Source of the DNA: Actinacidiphila alni
Lineage (GTDB): Bacteria; Actinomycetota; Actinomycetes; Streptomycetales; Streptomycetaceae
Assembly: GCF_900112845.1 (NCBI RefSeq)
Contig: NZ_FONG01000002.1
Coordinates: 124,001-188,000 of the forward strand
Reading direction: 5' to 3'
Length of the DNA stretch: 64,000 nt
The position numbers and the translations under genes are program-made. Shown here one piece after another: positions 36,392 through 44,607 of the stretch. The stretch's first letter is position 1. Each line of letters begins with the position of its first letter. The notes beneath the pieces were generated by a model that worked only from the letters and a program-made list of their open reading frames with translations, did not search any database and was not told the DNA's origin.

Positions 36392-36716
36392 GGCGCGCAT
36401 CCTGGCCGCCGACGCCTTTGAAGCCCTGGGAGAAGGCTGGGAGTTTCCTGGGAATGGGGGCGCCTGCCGCTGGGCCTCTCCGGGGTATGGATCCGGCTTT
36501 TCGTTACGAACGGGACCGTTTTCCGGCGCGAGCCGGGCTTTTCCGGCCGCTTTGCGGGCCGTGACTCCCCGGAAACTCACAGCTCGCGCCCGGGTGGCCC
36601 CTAAGTCGCGGCGATTCACTCATGCGCCGCCACTCATGAGTACGCGTGTCCCGCGTGTACGCGTGGGTCGGCGGCGCCATCCGTTCTCGCCGTCCCTTCC
36701 CGAGGAGACCACGGTC
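36392..36716. promoter_or_regulatory. Divergent promoter region between adaptor and lipoprotein genes
   Basis: This 325-bp stretch has no gene. CACTCATG occurs twice in direct orientation at about 36617-36624 and 36631-36638, 14 bp apart, followed by CGCGTGT repeats near 36645-36660. Direct repeats of this spacing are typical of OmpR-family regulator sites, so it may be where the adjacent response regulator acts. Confidence 0.4.
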
Positions 36717-37358
36717 ATGTCCTTGCCGACCTCTTCCCGCTCGGCGCGGTCCGCGCTGCGGGCGGGCGCTTGCGTCGCCGTCCTCGCCTCGGGCGCGCTT
36801 CTGGTGACGGCGTGCTCGTCGTCCTCCGGCTCCGGTTCCTCCGGCGGCTCCGCCGCCAAGCCGGCCGGCTCCGTCTCGGCTTCCGGCTCCGCCTCGGGCT
36901 CGGGCGGGGCCAAGGACATGGCGGCCTACCGGGACTGCCTGTCGCAGCACGGGGTGAAGATGCCCTCCTTCTCGGGGCGGCCGTCGGGCGGCGCCCGTCC
37001 GTCGGGGCGTCCTTCCGGCCGGCCGAGCGGAGGTTTTCCGGGCGGCTTCGGGGGCGGCTTCGGCGGGGAGTCCGCCGATCCGGCCACGCAGAAGGCGCTC
37101 GACGCGTGCAAGTCGCTGCGGCCGCAGTTCAACGGTCGGGGCGGCGGTCCCGGTGGCGGCGACAGTTCCGCCTTCCAGGCTTTCACCAGTTGCCTCAAGG
37201 ACCACGGGGTCACTCTTCCCACCCCCTCCCCCGGCGCCACCAACCGCCGCGCCGGCGCCTTCGGCTCCCTCGACACCTCCGACCCGAAGACGGCCAAGGC
37301 CTACACCACCTGCAAACCCCTCCTCCCCACCCGCTCCCCTTCCCCCTCCACAACCTGA
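36717..37358 (+). CDS. Secreted lipoprotein with duplicated cysteine module
   Basis: A 213-residue protein. The signal peptide ends in lipobox LVTAC with Cys33 as the lipidated residue, then a Ser/Gly linker. Two related modules follow. The first runs from AAYRDCLSQHGVKMPSF to ATQKALDACKSLRPQF; the second from AFTSCLKDHGVTLPTP to KTAKAYTTCKPLLPT. Each has one Cys in a CL..HGV segment and one in an AC/TCK.L.P segment, probably disulfide-linked. Gly/Pro/Arg-rich spacers separate them. GAGGAG precedes the ATG. The function is unknown; it diverges from the exporter operon. Confidence 0.8.
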   Translation: MSLPTSSRSARSALRAGACVAVLASGALLVTACSSSSGSGSSGGSAAKPAGSVSASGSASGSGGAKDMAAYRDCLSQHGVKMPSFSGRPSGGARPSGRPSGRPSGGFPGGFGGGFGGESADPATQKALDACKSLRPQFNGRGGGPGGGDSSAFQAFTSCLKDHGVTLPTPSPGATNRRAGAFGSLDTSDPKTAKAYTTCKPLLPTRSPSPSTT

Positions 37359-37389
37359 CGCCCCTCGTCCGGAAGAGGGCGCCCCTTTA

Positions 37390-37480
37390 GGGGCGCGGGG
37401 AACTGCGCGAGCAACCCACCACCGGGCCGGTGGTCGCAAAAACAAACAGCGTCTGCCCCGCTGGGGGCGGTTTGTCAGCA
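37390..37480 (+). repeat. Dispersed intergenic repeat, copy C, right end missing
   Basis: The left inverted-repeat end (37390-37409) and a core in the same orientation as copy A are intact up to the GGGGGCGGTTT hairpin, after which similarity stops. It lies right after the lipoprotein stop and may terminate its transcript. Confidence 0.8.
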
Positions 37481-37530
37481 GCAGCCCCACGCGGGCTGAG
37501 CCCCTGACGAACCGCCCTCCGCAGGAGGTC

Positions 37531-38289
37531 TCAGCCCACCTGCAAGGTGAGAAGAGGCTCGGCGAAGGTCGGAGAGGGCGAATCGGGATCGGCGGCAACC
37601 GCCGCCTCCAGACGGGCGAGCCCGACCTCGGCCTCGGAAGCCGAAAGCTGCCCGAAGAGGGAAAGTGTGCCCAGGCGCAGCCGCCCGAGCATGGCCGCCC
37701 GCGTCCCGCCCGAAGGCTCCGTGACCGTACGGAAGTCGTGCACCCGCCACCCGCGGGAGGTGAAGGTCTCCACGACTTCGTGCAGCGGCTGAAAGATCGC
37801 CGCGTCGGCCTCGTACCCCCGGGGGAAGTGTTCGAGCCACCACGGCCGCGGATGGTGGTCGCGGAAATTGCCGCGCAGCAGAAGCCGCCCCCCGGGCCGC
37901 AGGACGCGCCCCAACTCCCGTACCGCCGCGGCCTTGTCGGGTACGTGGTGCCAGGACAGGAACATCAGGGCGTAGTCCACACTGCCCAACGCCAACGGAA
38001 TCGCCTCGGCGGCCCCGGCCACGTACCGCACCCCGGGATGCGGCGGCCCGCCAAGGGCGACCTCACGCATCCGGACGGAGGGCTCGACCCCCGTGACGGG
38101 CCCGAAAGCGTCGGCCAGCGCGGGCGTGAAACGACCGGTCCCGGAGCCGAGATCGAGCCCGTCAAGAGGACGCCCCTCGGGCAGTACGGCCGCGAAGGCA
38201 TCGACCCAGACCCGCAGTTGCTCCGCGTTGACGGCCCGACCGCGCGCGTAGTCCTTGTACTGCACCTTGTCGTAGTCGATCGGTTTCAT
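37531..38289 (-). CDS. Class I SAM-dependent methyltransferase
   Basis: A 252-residue methyltransferase. Motif I is LDGLDLGSGTGRFTPALAD, followed by GVEPSVRMREVA, an acidic post-I region and LRELGRVLRPGGRLLLRGNFRD. It resembles UbiE/Methyltransf_11 small-molecule methyltransferases; the substrate is unknown. ATG 38289 has GGGGAG five bases upstream. A long palindrome of GATATATC half-sites (38300-38322) lies directly upstream of the ribosome site, so expression is probably repressed by a dedicated regulator. None is encoded next to it. Confidence 0.85.
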   Translation of the reverse strand: MKPIDYDKVQYKDYARGRAVNAEQLRVWVDAFAAVLPEGRPLDGLDLGSGTGRFTPALADAFGPVTGVEPSVRMREVALGGPPHPGVRYVAGAAEAIPLALGSVDYALMFLSWHHVPDKAAAVRELGRVLRPGGRLLLRGNFRDHHPRPWWLEHFPRGYEADAAIFQPLHEVVETFTSRGWRVHDFRTVTEPSGGTRAAMLGRLRLGTLSLFGQLSASEAEVGLARLEAAVAADPDSPSPTFAEPLLTLQVG

Positions 38290-38299
38290 CGCATCTCCC

Positions 38300-38322
38300 C
38301 GATATATCAACCTGATATATCG
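38300..38322. promoter_or_regulatory. GATATATC palindromic operator
   Basis: CGATATATC-AACCT-GATATATCG is a perfect 9-bp inverted repeat, strikingly AT-rich. It begins at the edge of the methyltransferase ribosome site and probably overlaps its promoter. PadR-like and related repressors bind similar ATATATC dyads. Confidence 0.7.
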
Positions 38323-38536
38323 CGACGATAGTTGGGCTACCACCCCACCACAAGACCGCGCCACCGCGCGGGACTTCACCCGGTTGCCTCACCCTCGCCC
38401 GCCGGGGCACATGTGCTCCTTAATGCGCTCACATCAGCAAAGGGCCGGTCGAACGGGGCCACGAGGAGGAATTGCGGCGCTATCGTGCTGGCACGCACGG
38501 ACGATGTGCGCTGCGTCACAGCCTGTGGGGGGCCGC

Positions 38537-40525
38537 ATGCACGAAATGGTCAAGGGTGGGAACGTCGGGCTCGCGGCGTTGAGCGAGGACGCGGGGGCGG
38601 TGGTCGTCAGCCTCGCGTGGAGCAGCGCCGGCGGTGACGGGGACGCCGATGTGTCGGTGCTGCTGCTCGACGCGGACGGCAAGGTCCGCGGGGACGGCGA
38701 CTTCTACTTCTACAACAACCCCGCCGCCCCGGACGGCAGCGTCCAGCTCCTCGGCAAGACGCCGACCGAGTCCGGCAGCGAGGACCGCATCAGCCTGGAC
38801 CTCACCGCCGTCCCGCCGGAGGTGTCCCGCATCGTCCTGGCGGCCAGCCGCTACGCCGGCGCCCGCTTCGGCGACCTGGACGACCTGTGCCTGACCCTCG
38901 CCGACCGCGTCGGCGACGCCCTCCTGCGCTTCGCCATCGAGGACGCGGGCGCGATCAGCGCGGTGATCTTCGGTGAGCTGTACCGGCGCGACGGAGGCTG
39001 GAAATTCCGCGCCGTCGGCCAGGGCTACGACTCCGGACTCGCGGGCCTGGCAACGGACTTCGGCATCGACGTCGACGACGAGGACGAGACGGTCGACGGG
39101 GAGGAACCGGCCGCAGCCCTGGAAGCGGCGCCCGACGCACCGGAAGCCGCACTCGGCGCGGCGGCCGAGCCGCCGAAGACGCTCACCCCGCCCGCCGCGC
39201 AACCGACCGCACCCGCCAAGCGTCGCCCCCGTACGGCCCGCAAGAAGGTCACGCTCCCGGCCGTCACCCGCAAGTCCCTGGCCGAGAACGACTCCTGGCG
39301 CATGGCACGGCTCTTCCCCGTCGGCACCCTCAAGAGCGACCACGAGCGCGAGACGCGGGCGACCTCCGTGCTGCTCTCCGTGATGGCACAAGTCCCGGAG
39401 TTCGGGCGGCGGTTGACGGCCGGTTTCGGCGCGCCCGCCGGGCGGATGGAGACCTACACCGAGGTGGCACTGCCGCACGGCGGGGAGAGTCCGAAGCGGC
39501 CGGACGGACTGATCCGGGTGGAGCGGGCCGGGAAATTGTGGACGGCGCTGGTCGAGACGAAGACCAACGGCAATCCGCTGAAGGCCGCCCAGGTGCAGGA
39601 CTACGTGGACATCGCGGGCCGCCGCGCGTACGAAGCGGTGATCACGCTGTCGAACGACGTGGCCCTGGACGGCAGTCCACTGGTGGACGTGAAGATGGAC
39701 GGCAGGCGCAAGCACAAGGTGGCGCTGTGGCACCTGTCGTGGGCGGAGGTCACGCATCAGGCGCAGATGCTGATCCGGCACGAGGGCGTGGGGAACGCGG
39801 CGCACGCGTGGCTGCTCCAGGAGTTGCTGTACTACCTCCAGCACGAGAATTCGGGCTGCCACGGCTTCCAGAACATGGGCCCGGCATGGGTGCCGGTGCG
39901 CCGCGGCATCGACGAGGAGACGCTGTGCGAGGGCGACCCCCGCGCGGTGGACGTGGTCGCCAACTGGGAGCGGCTGATCCGCCAGGTGTGCCTGCGTCTC
40001 GGCGGCGAGCTGGGCCAGAAGGTGCTGCCCGTGCAGCGGGTCAAGCGCGGTACGGACCCGGCCGAGCGGCGGGCCGCGCTCGCGGACCGGCTGTGCCGGG
40101 AGGGGCGGCTCCAGGCGGAGTTGCGGATCGAGGACAGCCCGGGCGTACTCGGCCTGACCGCGGACCTGCGCACCAGCAAGCTGCGGACGTCGCTGGAGAT
40201 CCCGGCGCCCGCGGCGGGCTCACCGCTGACCTGGGCGAAGCGTCTGGTACGCCAACTCCCCGAGGCCCCGGCCGACTTGCACGTGGAAACCCTGGTCGAC
40301 GGCCGCGGCGGCGGCCCGCGCGGCACCCTGGAGCGGCTCCGCCCGGAGCCCGCTGACCTGCTCCCGAAGGACGGCGCCACCATCACCGGCTTCCGCCTCT
40401 CCCTCTTCAAGGGCATGGGCAGCACCCGCGGCACCGCGGAGACCGGCTTCATCCGCAGCGTGGACGAAGCGGTCGACCGCTTCCACGACACCGTCGTCAC
40501 CGCGCTGCGCCGCGCCCGGCCCTAG
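38537..40525 (+). CDS. TerD domain fused to a PD-(D/E)XK nuclease domain
   Basis: A 662-residue protein. Residues 1-180 are a TerD/TerZ-type domain: DADVSVLLLDADGKVRGDGD, FYNNPAAPDGSVQLLG, IFGELYRRDGGWKFRAVGQG, with Asp residues expected to bind calcium. Residues 180-245 are an acidic then Ala/Pro/Lys-rich linker. About 250-400 is a PD-(D/E)XK nuclease-like core: Asp323 in RPDGLIRV, Glu340-x-Lys342 in ALVETKT, then a QVQDY motif near 352-356. A C-terminal region of about 250 residues is not recognised. Ter proteins are linked to stress, tellurite and phage resistance. The ATG at 38537 gives the normal TerD N-terminus. It appears to stand alone. Confidence 0.85.
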   Translation: MHEMVKGGNVGLAALSEDAGAVVVSLAWSSAGGDGDADVSVLLLDADGKVRGDGDFYFYNNPAAPDGSVQLLGKTPTESGSEDRISLDLTAVPPEVSRIVLAASRYAGARFGDLDDLCLTLADRVGDALLRFAIEDAGAISAVIFGELYRRDGGWKFRAVGQGYDSGLAGLATDFGIDVDDEDETVDGEEPAAALEAAPDAPEAALGAAAEPPKTLTPPAAQPTAPAKRRPRTARKKVTLPAVTRKSLAENDSWRMARLFPVGTLKSDHERETRATSVLLSVMAQVPEFGRRLTAGFGAPAGRMETYTEVALPHGGESPKRPDGLIRVERAGKLWTALVETKTNGNPLKAAQVQDYVDIAGRRAYEAVITLSNDVALDGSPLVDVKMDGRRKHKVALWHLSWAEVTHQAQMLIRHEGVGNAAHAWLLQELLYYLQHENSGCHGFQNMGPAWVPVRRGIDEETLCEGDPRAVDVVANWERLIRQVCLRLGGELGQKVLPVQRVKRGTDPAERRAALADRLCREGRLQAELRIEDSPGVLGLTADLRTSKLRTSLEIPAPAAGSPLTWAKRLVRQLPEAPADLHVETLVDGRGGGPRGTLERLRPEPADLLPKDGATITGFRLSLFKGMGSTRGTAETGFIRSVDEAVDRFHDTVVTALRRARP

Positions 40526-40553
40526 GAACCGCAGGCGCGGCGGGGCGCGGGCG

Positions 40554-40748
40554 TCACGAACCGGAGCCGATGCCGCCCATCGGCGGGATCGAGGTCCGCG
40601 AGTGGTTGTACGGCAGCAGCGCGTCGCGGTCCGGCGCCATCCTGCGGTGGGCCTCCGGGTCCGTGTACTTCGCGATGCGGCGCCGCTCCGACATCATGTC
40701 GAGCAGCCTGCCGCCCTTGCGTGCGAGCCATGCCTTCATGTCGTTCAC
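40554..40748 (-). CDS. Small conserved-looking hypothetical protein
   Basis: A 64-residue basic protein (VNDMKAWLARKGGRLLDMMS, EAHRRMAPDRDALLPYNHS, ending IPPMGGIGSGS). The C-terminal PYNHSRTSIPPMGG segment looks constrained. I know of no function. The GTG at 40748 or the ATG at 40739 could start it. It converges with the TerD-nuclease gene, 28 bp from its stop. Confidence 0.6.
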   Translation of the reverse strand: MNDMKAWLARKGGRLLDMMSERRRIAKYTDPEAHRRMAPDRDALLPYNHSRTSIPPMGGIGSGS

Positions 40749-41049
40749 CCCCGTCTCGGCAGAGACTTCCGCCTCGTACTCGCAGTGTGCTCCCGCGCCG
40801 GCGGCCTCAACCGTCATCTGAGCCGAACTTGAGGTCGCCCGCCGTCGCGGGGAACAGGGCGGCGGCCACGATCGCCTGCCGCACAGCGGACGTACGCGAA
40901 GAGGTGGGGTGACGGGCGTCACACGTACGCCGGTCACATCGGCGGGGCCGCCCGCGTCAAGGAGGTGGATCCGCGGATGAGACAGCACCCGACAGCGAAC
41001 GCGGCCGGTCCTGCGGGAGCAGGCACGGCGGCACGGCAAGGAGTACGCG
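40749..41049. other. Intergenic region, no gene seen
   Basis: About 300 bp between the divergent small hypothetical and AhpD-like genes. It contains the AAGGAG ribosome site of the latter at its right end and a TGACGGGCGTCA dyad near 40910. Open frames here lack family similarity. Confidence 0.45.
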
Positions 41050-41523
41050 ATGGAAGCCCGTTTGAACCTTTTCGCCGACCAGCTCGCCATGAAGTCCCTG
41101 AAGCACCTCACCTCGGCGGGCCGGGTGAACGCGGAATCGACCGTTCCGGAGGCGACGCAGGAGCTGGTGCGGCTGCGCGCCAGCCAGATCAACGGCTGCG
41201 GCTTCTGCACCGACATGCACACCAAGGACGCGCTGGCGGCCGGCGAGACGCAGCAGCGGCTCCATCTGGTCGCCGCCTGGCGCGAGGCCACCGTCTTCAC
41301 CGACGCCGAGCGCGCCGCGCTGGAGCTGGCGGAGGAGGGGACCCGGATCGCCGACGCGGCGACCGGCGTGTCCGACGAGGTGTGGGCGAACGCCGCCAAG
41401 CACTTCGACGAGGAGCAGCTGGCCTCGCTGGTCACGACGATCGCCCTGATCAACGCCTTCAACCGGCTGAATGTGCTGGTCCGGCAGCCGGCCGGCGACT
41501 ACACCCCGGGACAGTTCGGCTGA
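41050..41523 (+). CDS. AhpD/carboxymuconolactone decarboxylase-family protein
   Basis: A 157-residue helical protein. The redox motif is NGCGFCTDMHTKDAL, with Cys50 and Cys53 and His57, as in AhpD-like alkylhydroperoxidases, which reduce peroxides with a CxxC pair. EATVFTDAERAALELAEEGT is also typical. It probably protects against organic peroxides. Ribosome site AAGGAG. It seems to be a single-gene unit with no linked peroxiredoxin. Confidence 0.9.
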   Translation: MEARLNLFADQLAMKSLKHLTSAGRVNAESTVPEATQELVRLRASQINGCGFCTDMHTKDALAAGETQQRLHLVAAWREATVFTDAERAALELAEEGTRIADAATGVSDEVWANAAKHFDEEQLASLVTTIALINAFNRLNVLVRQPAGDYTPGQFG

Positions 41524-41642
41524 GCCGGACCCATGAGCGGGGGGGACGCGGGGGAGGGCCGGGGCCGCGGCACGGCGGTCCCGGCTCCGGCGGCCCCCAC
41601 GCGCGGGCCGTTCCGGGGCGGCCCGAAACGTCCCGGAACGGC

Positions 41643-42350
41643 CTACCAGGGCAGCGTGCCCTCGGCCGTGAAGTAGCCGCCGGTCGGACCGTCCGGCGCG
41701 ACCTGCGCCATCCGGACGATGATCTCGGCGCCCTGCTCGACGGTCTGCACCCCGGTGTTGCCGTTGAGGTCGGTCTTGGTGAAGCCCGGCTCGACGGCGT
41801 TGATCCGCATCTCGGGGAACGCCTTCGCGTACTGCACCGTGATCATGTTGACCGCGGTCTTGGACGCCGGATACGCGACGCCCGGGTAGGCGTACGCGGG
41901 CGTGCCCGGGGTGCTGAGCCCGGTCAGCGAGGCCAGCCCGCTGCTGAGGTTGACGACGACCGGCGCGGCCGAGCGGCGCAGCAGCGGCAGGAAGGCGTGG
42001 GTGACGCGCACCAGGCCGAAGACGTTCGTCTCGAACGTCTCGCGCATGTGCTCGGCGGTCAGGTCGGCGGCGCCGACGATGCCGTTGCCCGCGGTGCGGC
42101 TCTCGATGCCCGCGTTGTTGACCAGGACGTCGAGGCCGCCGTCGGCCTCGATCGCCTTGGCGGCGGCCTGTACGGACGCCTCGTCCGTCACGTCGATGAC
42201 GACGGGCCGCGCCCCGAGCCGTTCGGCGGCGGCGCGGCCGCGCCCGGCGTCGCGGCTGCCCAGGTAGACGGTGTGGCCCGCGGCCAGCAGGCGGCGGGCG
42301 GTCTCATAGCCGAGACCCTTGTTCGCTCCGGTGATCAATGTGGTGGTCAT
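41643..42350 (-). CDS. Short-chain dehydrogenase/reductase
   Basis: A 235-residue classical SDR: TLITGANKGLGYETARRL (TGxxxGxG), LVNNAG, Ser in VVNLSSGLASL, and YPASKTAVNM for the YxxxK pair. The Arg in YLGSRDAGRG suggests NADP preference. The substrate is unknown. The ATG lies about 100 bp from the divergent XRE regulator, a common regulator-target arrangement in streptomycetes. Confidence 0.92.
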   Translation of the reverse strand: MTTTLITGANKGLGYETARRLLAAGHTVYLGSRDAGRGRAAAERLGARPVVIDVTDEASVQAAAKAIEADGGLDVLVNNAGIESRTAGNGIVGAADLTAEHMRETFETNVFGLVRVTHAFLPLLRRSAAPVVVNLSSGLASLTGLSTPGTPAYAYPGVAYPASKTAVNMITVQYAKAFPEMRINAVEPGFTKTDLNGNTGVQTVEQGAEIIVRMAQVAPDGPTGGYFTAEGTLPW

Positions 42351-42451
42351 GCCTCCACCGTGCGGCGGCGGCGCCGGGGCAGCCAGTGGGCCCGTCTTCC
42401 TGGGACTGCCGGTACCAGGTACACCGGGCGCGCGCGGTGCACAGTGGAAGC

Positions 42452-43282
42452 ATGGCGACCACCGAGTTCGGGCACACCGTACGGCGCTGGCGGGACCGCG
42501 TCTCCCCCGAGGCGGCCGGGCTGCCGGCCGGCGGGCACCGGCGCGCGGCCGGGCTGCGCCGCGAGGAGCTGGCACTGCTCGCCGGGATCTCCGTCGACTA
42601 CGTCACCCGGCTCGAACAGGGCCGCGCCGCCAACCCCTCCGAGCAGGTCGTCGAGGCACTCGGGCGCGCGCTGCGGCTGACCAGCGCGGAGCGCGAGCAC
42701 CTCTTCCACGTCGCCGGGCTCGTGCCGCCGGGACAGGGCACCGTCCCCGCGTACATCACGCCGAGCGTGCAGCGGATGCTGGACCGGCTGACCGGGACGC
42801 CGGTCGCGGTCAGCGACGCGACATGGACGCTGCTGCTGGCCAATCCGCTGTACGTGGCGCTGATGGGGCACCACCAGGGCAACGAGCGCAACGCGATCTG
42901 GCGCAATTTCCTCGGCTCCGGCTCACGCGTCCGGCACACCCCGGAGTCGCTGCGGCTGCTGGAGATCTCGCAGGTCGCGCAGTTGCGCGCCACCGCCAAC
43001 CGCTATCCGGCCGACCAGCGGCTGCGCAGGCTGATCGCCGAACTGCGCTCGCGCAGCCCGCGCTTCGCCCAGCTGTGGGAGTCCGGCGAGGTCACCCCGC
43101 ACGTGGCGTCGCGCAAGACGATCGACCACCCGGTGGTCGGGCCGCTGACCCTGGACTGCGACATCCTGAGCGTCGCCGGGAGCGATCTGCGGATCATGGT
43201 CTACACCGCGGAGCCGGACAGCGAGGACGCGGAGAAGCTGGCGCTGCTCGGGGTGGTCGGCACCCAGAGCCTCACCTCGTAG
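42452..43282 (+). CDS. XRE-family regulator with MmyB-like ligand domain
   Basis: A 276-residue protein. The N-terminal helix-turn-helix covers about 25-85 (GLRREELALLAGISVDYVTRLE, then NPSEQVVEALGRALRLTSAE). Then comes a MmyB-like PAS-type ligand-binding domain (TPVAVSDATWTLLLANPLYVALMG...VGPLTLDCDILSV). This class usually controls a neighbouring oxidoreductase gene; the divergent SDR fits. The predicted ligand, possibly a fatty acid, is an inference from the family. Confidence 0.88.
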   Translation: MATTEFGHTVRRWRDRVSPEAAGLPAGGHRRAAGLRREELALLAGISVDYVTRLEQGRAANPSEQVVEALGRALRLTSAEREHLFHVAGLVPPGQGTVPAYITPSVQRMLDRLTGTPVAVSDATWTLLLANPLYVALMGHHQGNERNAIWRNFLGSGSRVRHTPESLRLLEISQVAQLRATANRYPADQRLRRLIAELRSRSPRFAQLWESGEVTPHVASRKTIDHPVVGPLTLDCDILSVAGSDLRIMVYTAEPDSEDAEKLALLGVVGTQSLTS

Positions 43283-43324
43283 AACCCCTTCGACGGGGGC
43301 ATCCGTGCTCCGCATAATGAGCGG

Positions 43325-43834
43325 ATGCGAGCGACGAGGACCGGGGCCGGATGGGCCCTGCGGGCCGCCACGGCCGAGGACGTGGAGACCATCGCCGAAT
43401 TGCGGGCCGTGGTGATGCGGCCCGATCTGGAGCGCCTCGGGCGGTACGACGAGGTCCGCGTACGGCAGCGCTTCCGCGACTCCTTCTCCGGCGCGCACAC
43501 GTCCGTGATCACGGTGGAGGGTGACACGGCCGACGGCTTGGCCGATGGTGTGGCCGATGACGTGGCCGATGACGTGGCCGGGTGCGTCACGCTGCGACCC
43601 GCGCCGGGCGGCGGGCTGCTGCTCGAACACTTCTACCTGGCGCCCGCCCTGCACGGGCGCGGCCTGGGCTCCGCCGTGCTGGCCGAACTCCTGCGCCGCG
43701 CCGACGAGCGCGGCGAGACCGTCCGCCTCATCGTCCTCCAGGGCAGCCCGGCCCGCCGGCTGTACGAGCGCTGGGGCTTCGTCCGGGAGGCGGAGGACCC
43801 GGTCGACGTCTTCATGGTCCGTACGCCGAGGTGA
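43325..43834 (+). CDS. GNAT-family N-acetyltransferase
   Basis: A 169-residue GNAT protein: WALRAATAEDVETIAELR at the start, acetyl-CoA loop LAPALHGRGLGSAVL (Q/RxxGxG/A), and ARRLYERWGFV near the end. The acceptor is unknown. Its middle contains DGLADGVADDVADDVAG, encoded by imperfect 12-bp repeats of GTGGCCGATGAC (about 43541-43582), in a loop of the fold. It follows the XRE gene by 42 bp. Confidence 0.88.
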   Translation: MRATRTGAGWALRAATAEDVETIAELRAVVMRPDLERLGRYDEVRVRQRFRDSFSGAHTSVITVEGDTADGLADGVADDVADDVAGCVTLRPAPGGGLLLEHFYLAPALHGRGLGSAVLAELLRRADERGETVRLIVLQGSPARRLYERWGFVREAEDPVDVFMVRTPR

Positions 43835-43837
43835 AGG

Positions 43838-43868
43838 CCGTTCACCTCACGGTGAACGGGAGTAACCT
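43838..43868 (+). promoter_or_regulatory. Palindromic operator and promoter of the TetR gene
   Basis: CCGTTCACC-TCAC-GGTGAACGG (43838-43859) is a perfect 9-bp inverted repeat. It overlaps a TTCACC -35-like box, with -10 TAACCT at 43863-43868. The ATG at 43876 follows seven bases later, so the mRNA is probably leaderless. This is a typical autorepression layout. Confidence 0.7.
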
Positions 43869-43875
43869 GGCCGGC

Positions 43876-44571
43876 ATGACGACGCCGCCCGTCGAGCCCG
43901 CCAAGACCGTCGAGTCCGCTGAAGCCGCTGATTCCGGCCAGCCCGCCAAGACCGCCAAGACCGTTCCGCCGCCCCGCTCCACCCGGCCGACCGGGCGCCA
44001 CCACGGCGATCTGCGCAACGCGCTGGAGCGGGCGGCCCTCGGCCTCGTCGCGGAGCGCGGTGCCCACGGCTTCACGCTCGCGGAGGCCAGCCGGCGGGCG
44101 GGGGTGAGCGCGGCGGCTCCGTACAAGCACTTCGCCGACCGGGACGCGCTGCTGGCGTCGCTGGCCGAGCGCGGCTACCGCGAGCAGCACCACCGTTTCT
44201 CGGCCGCGGTGCGCCGCTCCCCCGATCCCGTCGAGCAGTTGGCGGACTTCGCCGCCGCCTATGTGCGCTTCGCGGTGGAGGAACGGGCCCTGTTCGACAT
44301 CACGTTCAGCGCCGGGATCGACAAGTCCCGCTATCCGGCGCTGGCTTCGGCCGGCGACCAGGTGCTGACCGCCCTGCTGCCGACCGCCCGCAGGCTCGCC
44401 TCGGGCGAGCACGCCGTCGACCTGATACTGGACGTCGCCTCGGCCGCCCACGGCCTGGCCCTCTACCACCGCGAGGGCCTGCTCGGCCCGCCCGACCAGG
44501 CACTCGCCCGCGCCGAATCCCGCGCCCGCAGCACCGCCCGCGCCCTCGCCTGCGCCCTGCCGCCCCGCTGA
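43876..44571 (+). CDS. TetR-family regulator
   Basis: A 231-residue regulator. About 35 low-complexity Ala/Lys/Thr/Pro residues precede the TetR domain: HHGDLRNALERAALGLVAERG, FTLAEASRRAGVSAAAPYKHFADRDALLASL. The ligand domain has YVRFAVEERALFDITFSAGID, as in the TetR_C_33-type group. It likely represses its own promoter through the upstream palindrome. The other targets could include the GNAT gene whose stop is just upstream, but this is not shown. Confidence 0.88.
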   Translation: MTTPPVEPAKTVESAEAADSGQPAKTAKTVPPPRSTRPTGRHHGDLRNALERAALGLVAERGAHGFTLAEASRRAGVSAAAPYKHFADRDALLASLAERGYREQHHRFSAAVRRSPDPVEQLADFAAAYVRFAVEERALFDITFSAGIDKSRYPALASAGDQVLTALLPTARRLASGEHAVDLILDVASAAHGLALYHREGLLGPPDQALARAESRARSTARALACALPPR

Positions 44572-44607
44572 CCGACCGGCCCGCTGACCGACCGACCCGG
44601 GCCGTCA

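Noticed and set aside
37153..38331. 392-residue plus-strand open frame spanning the lipoprotein end and the methyltransferase
   Set aside because: It runs through a repeat element and antisense of the methyltransferase and has no domain.
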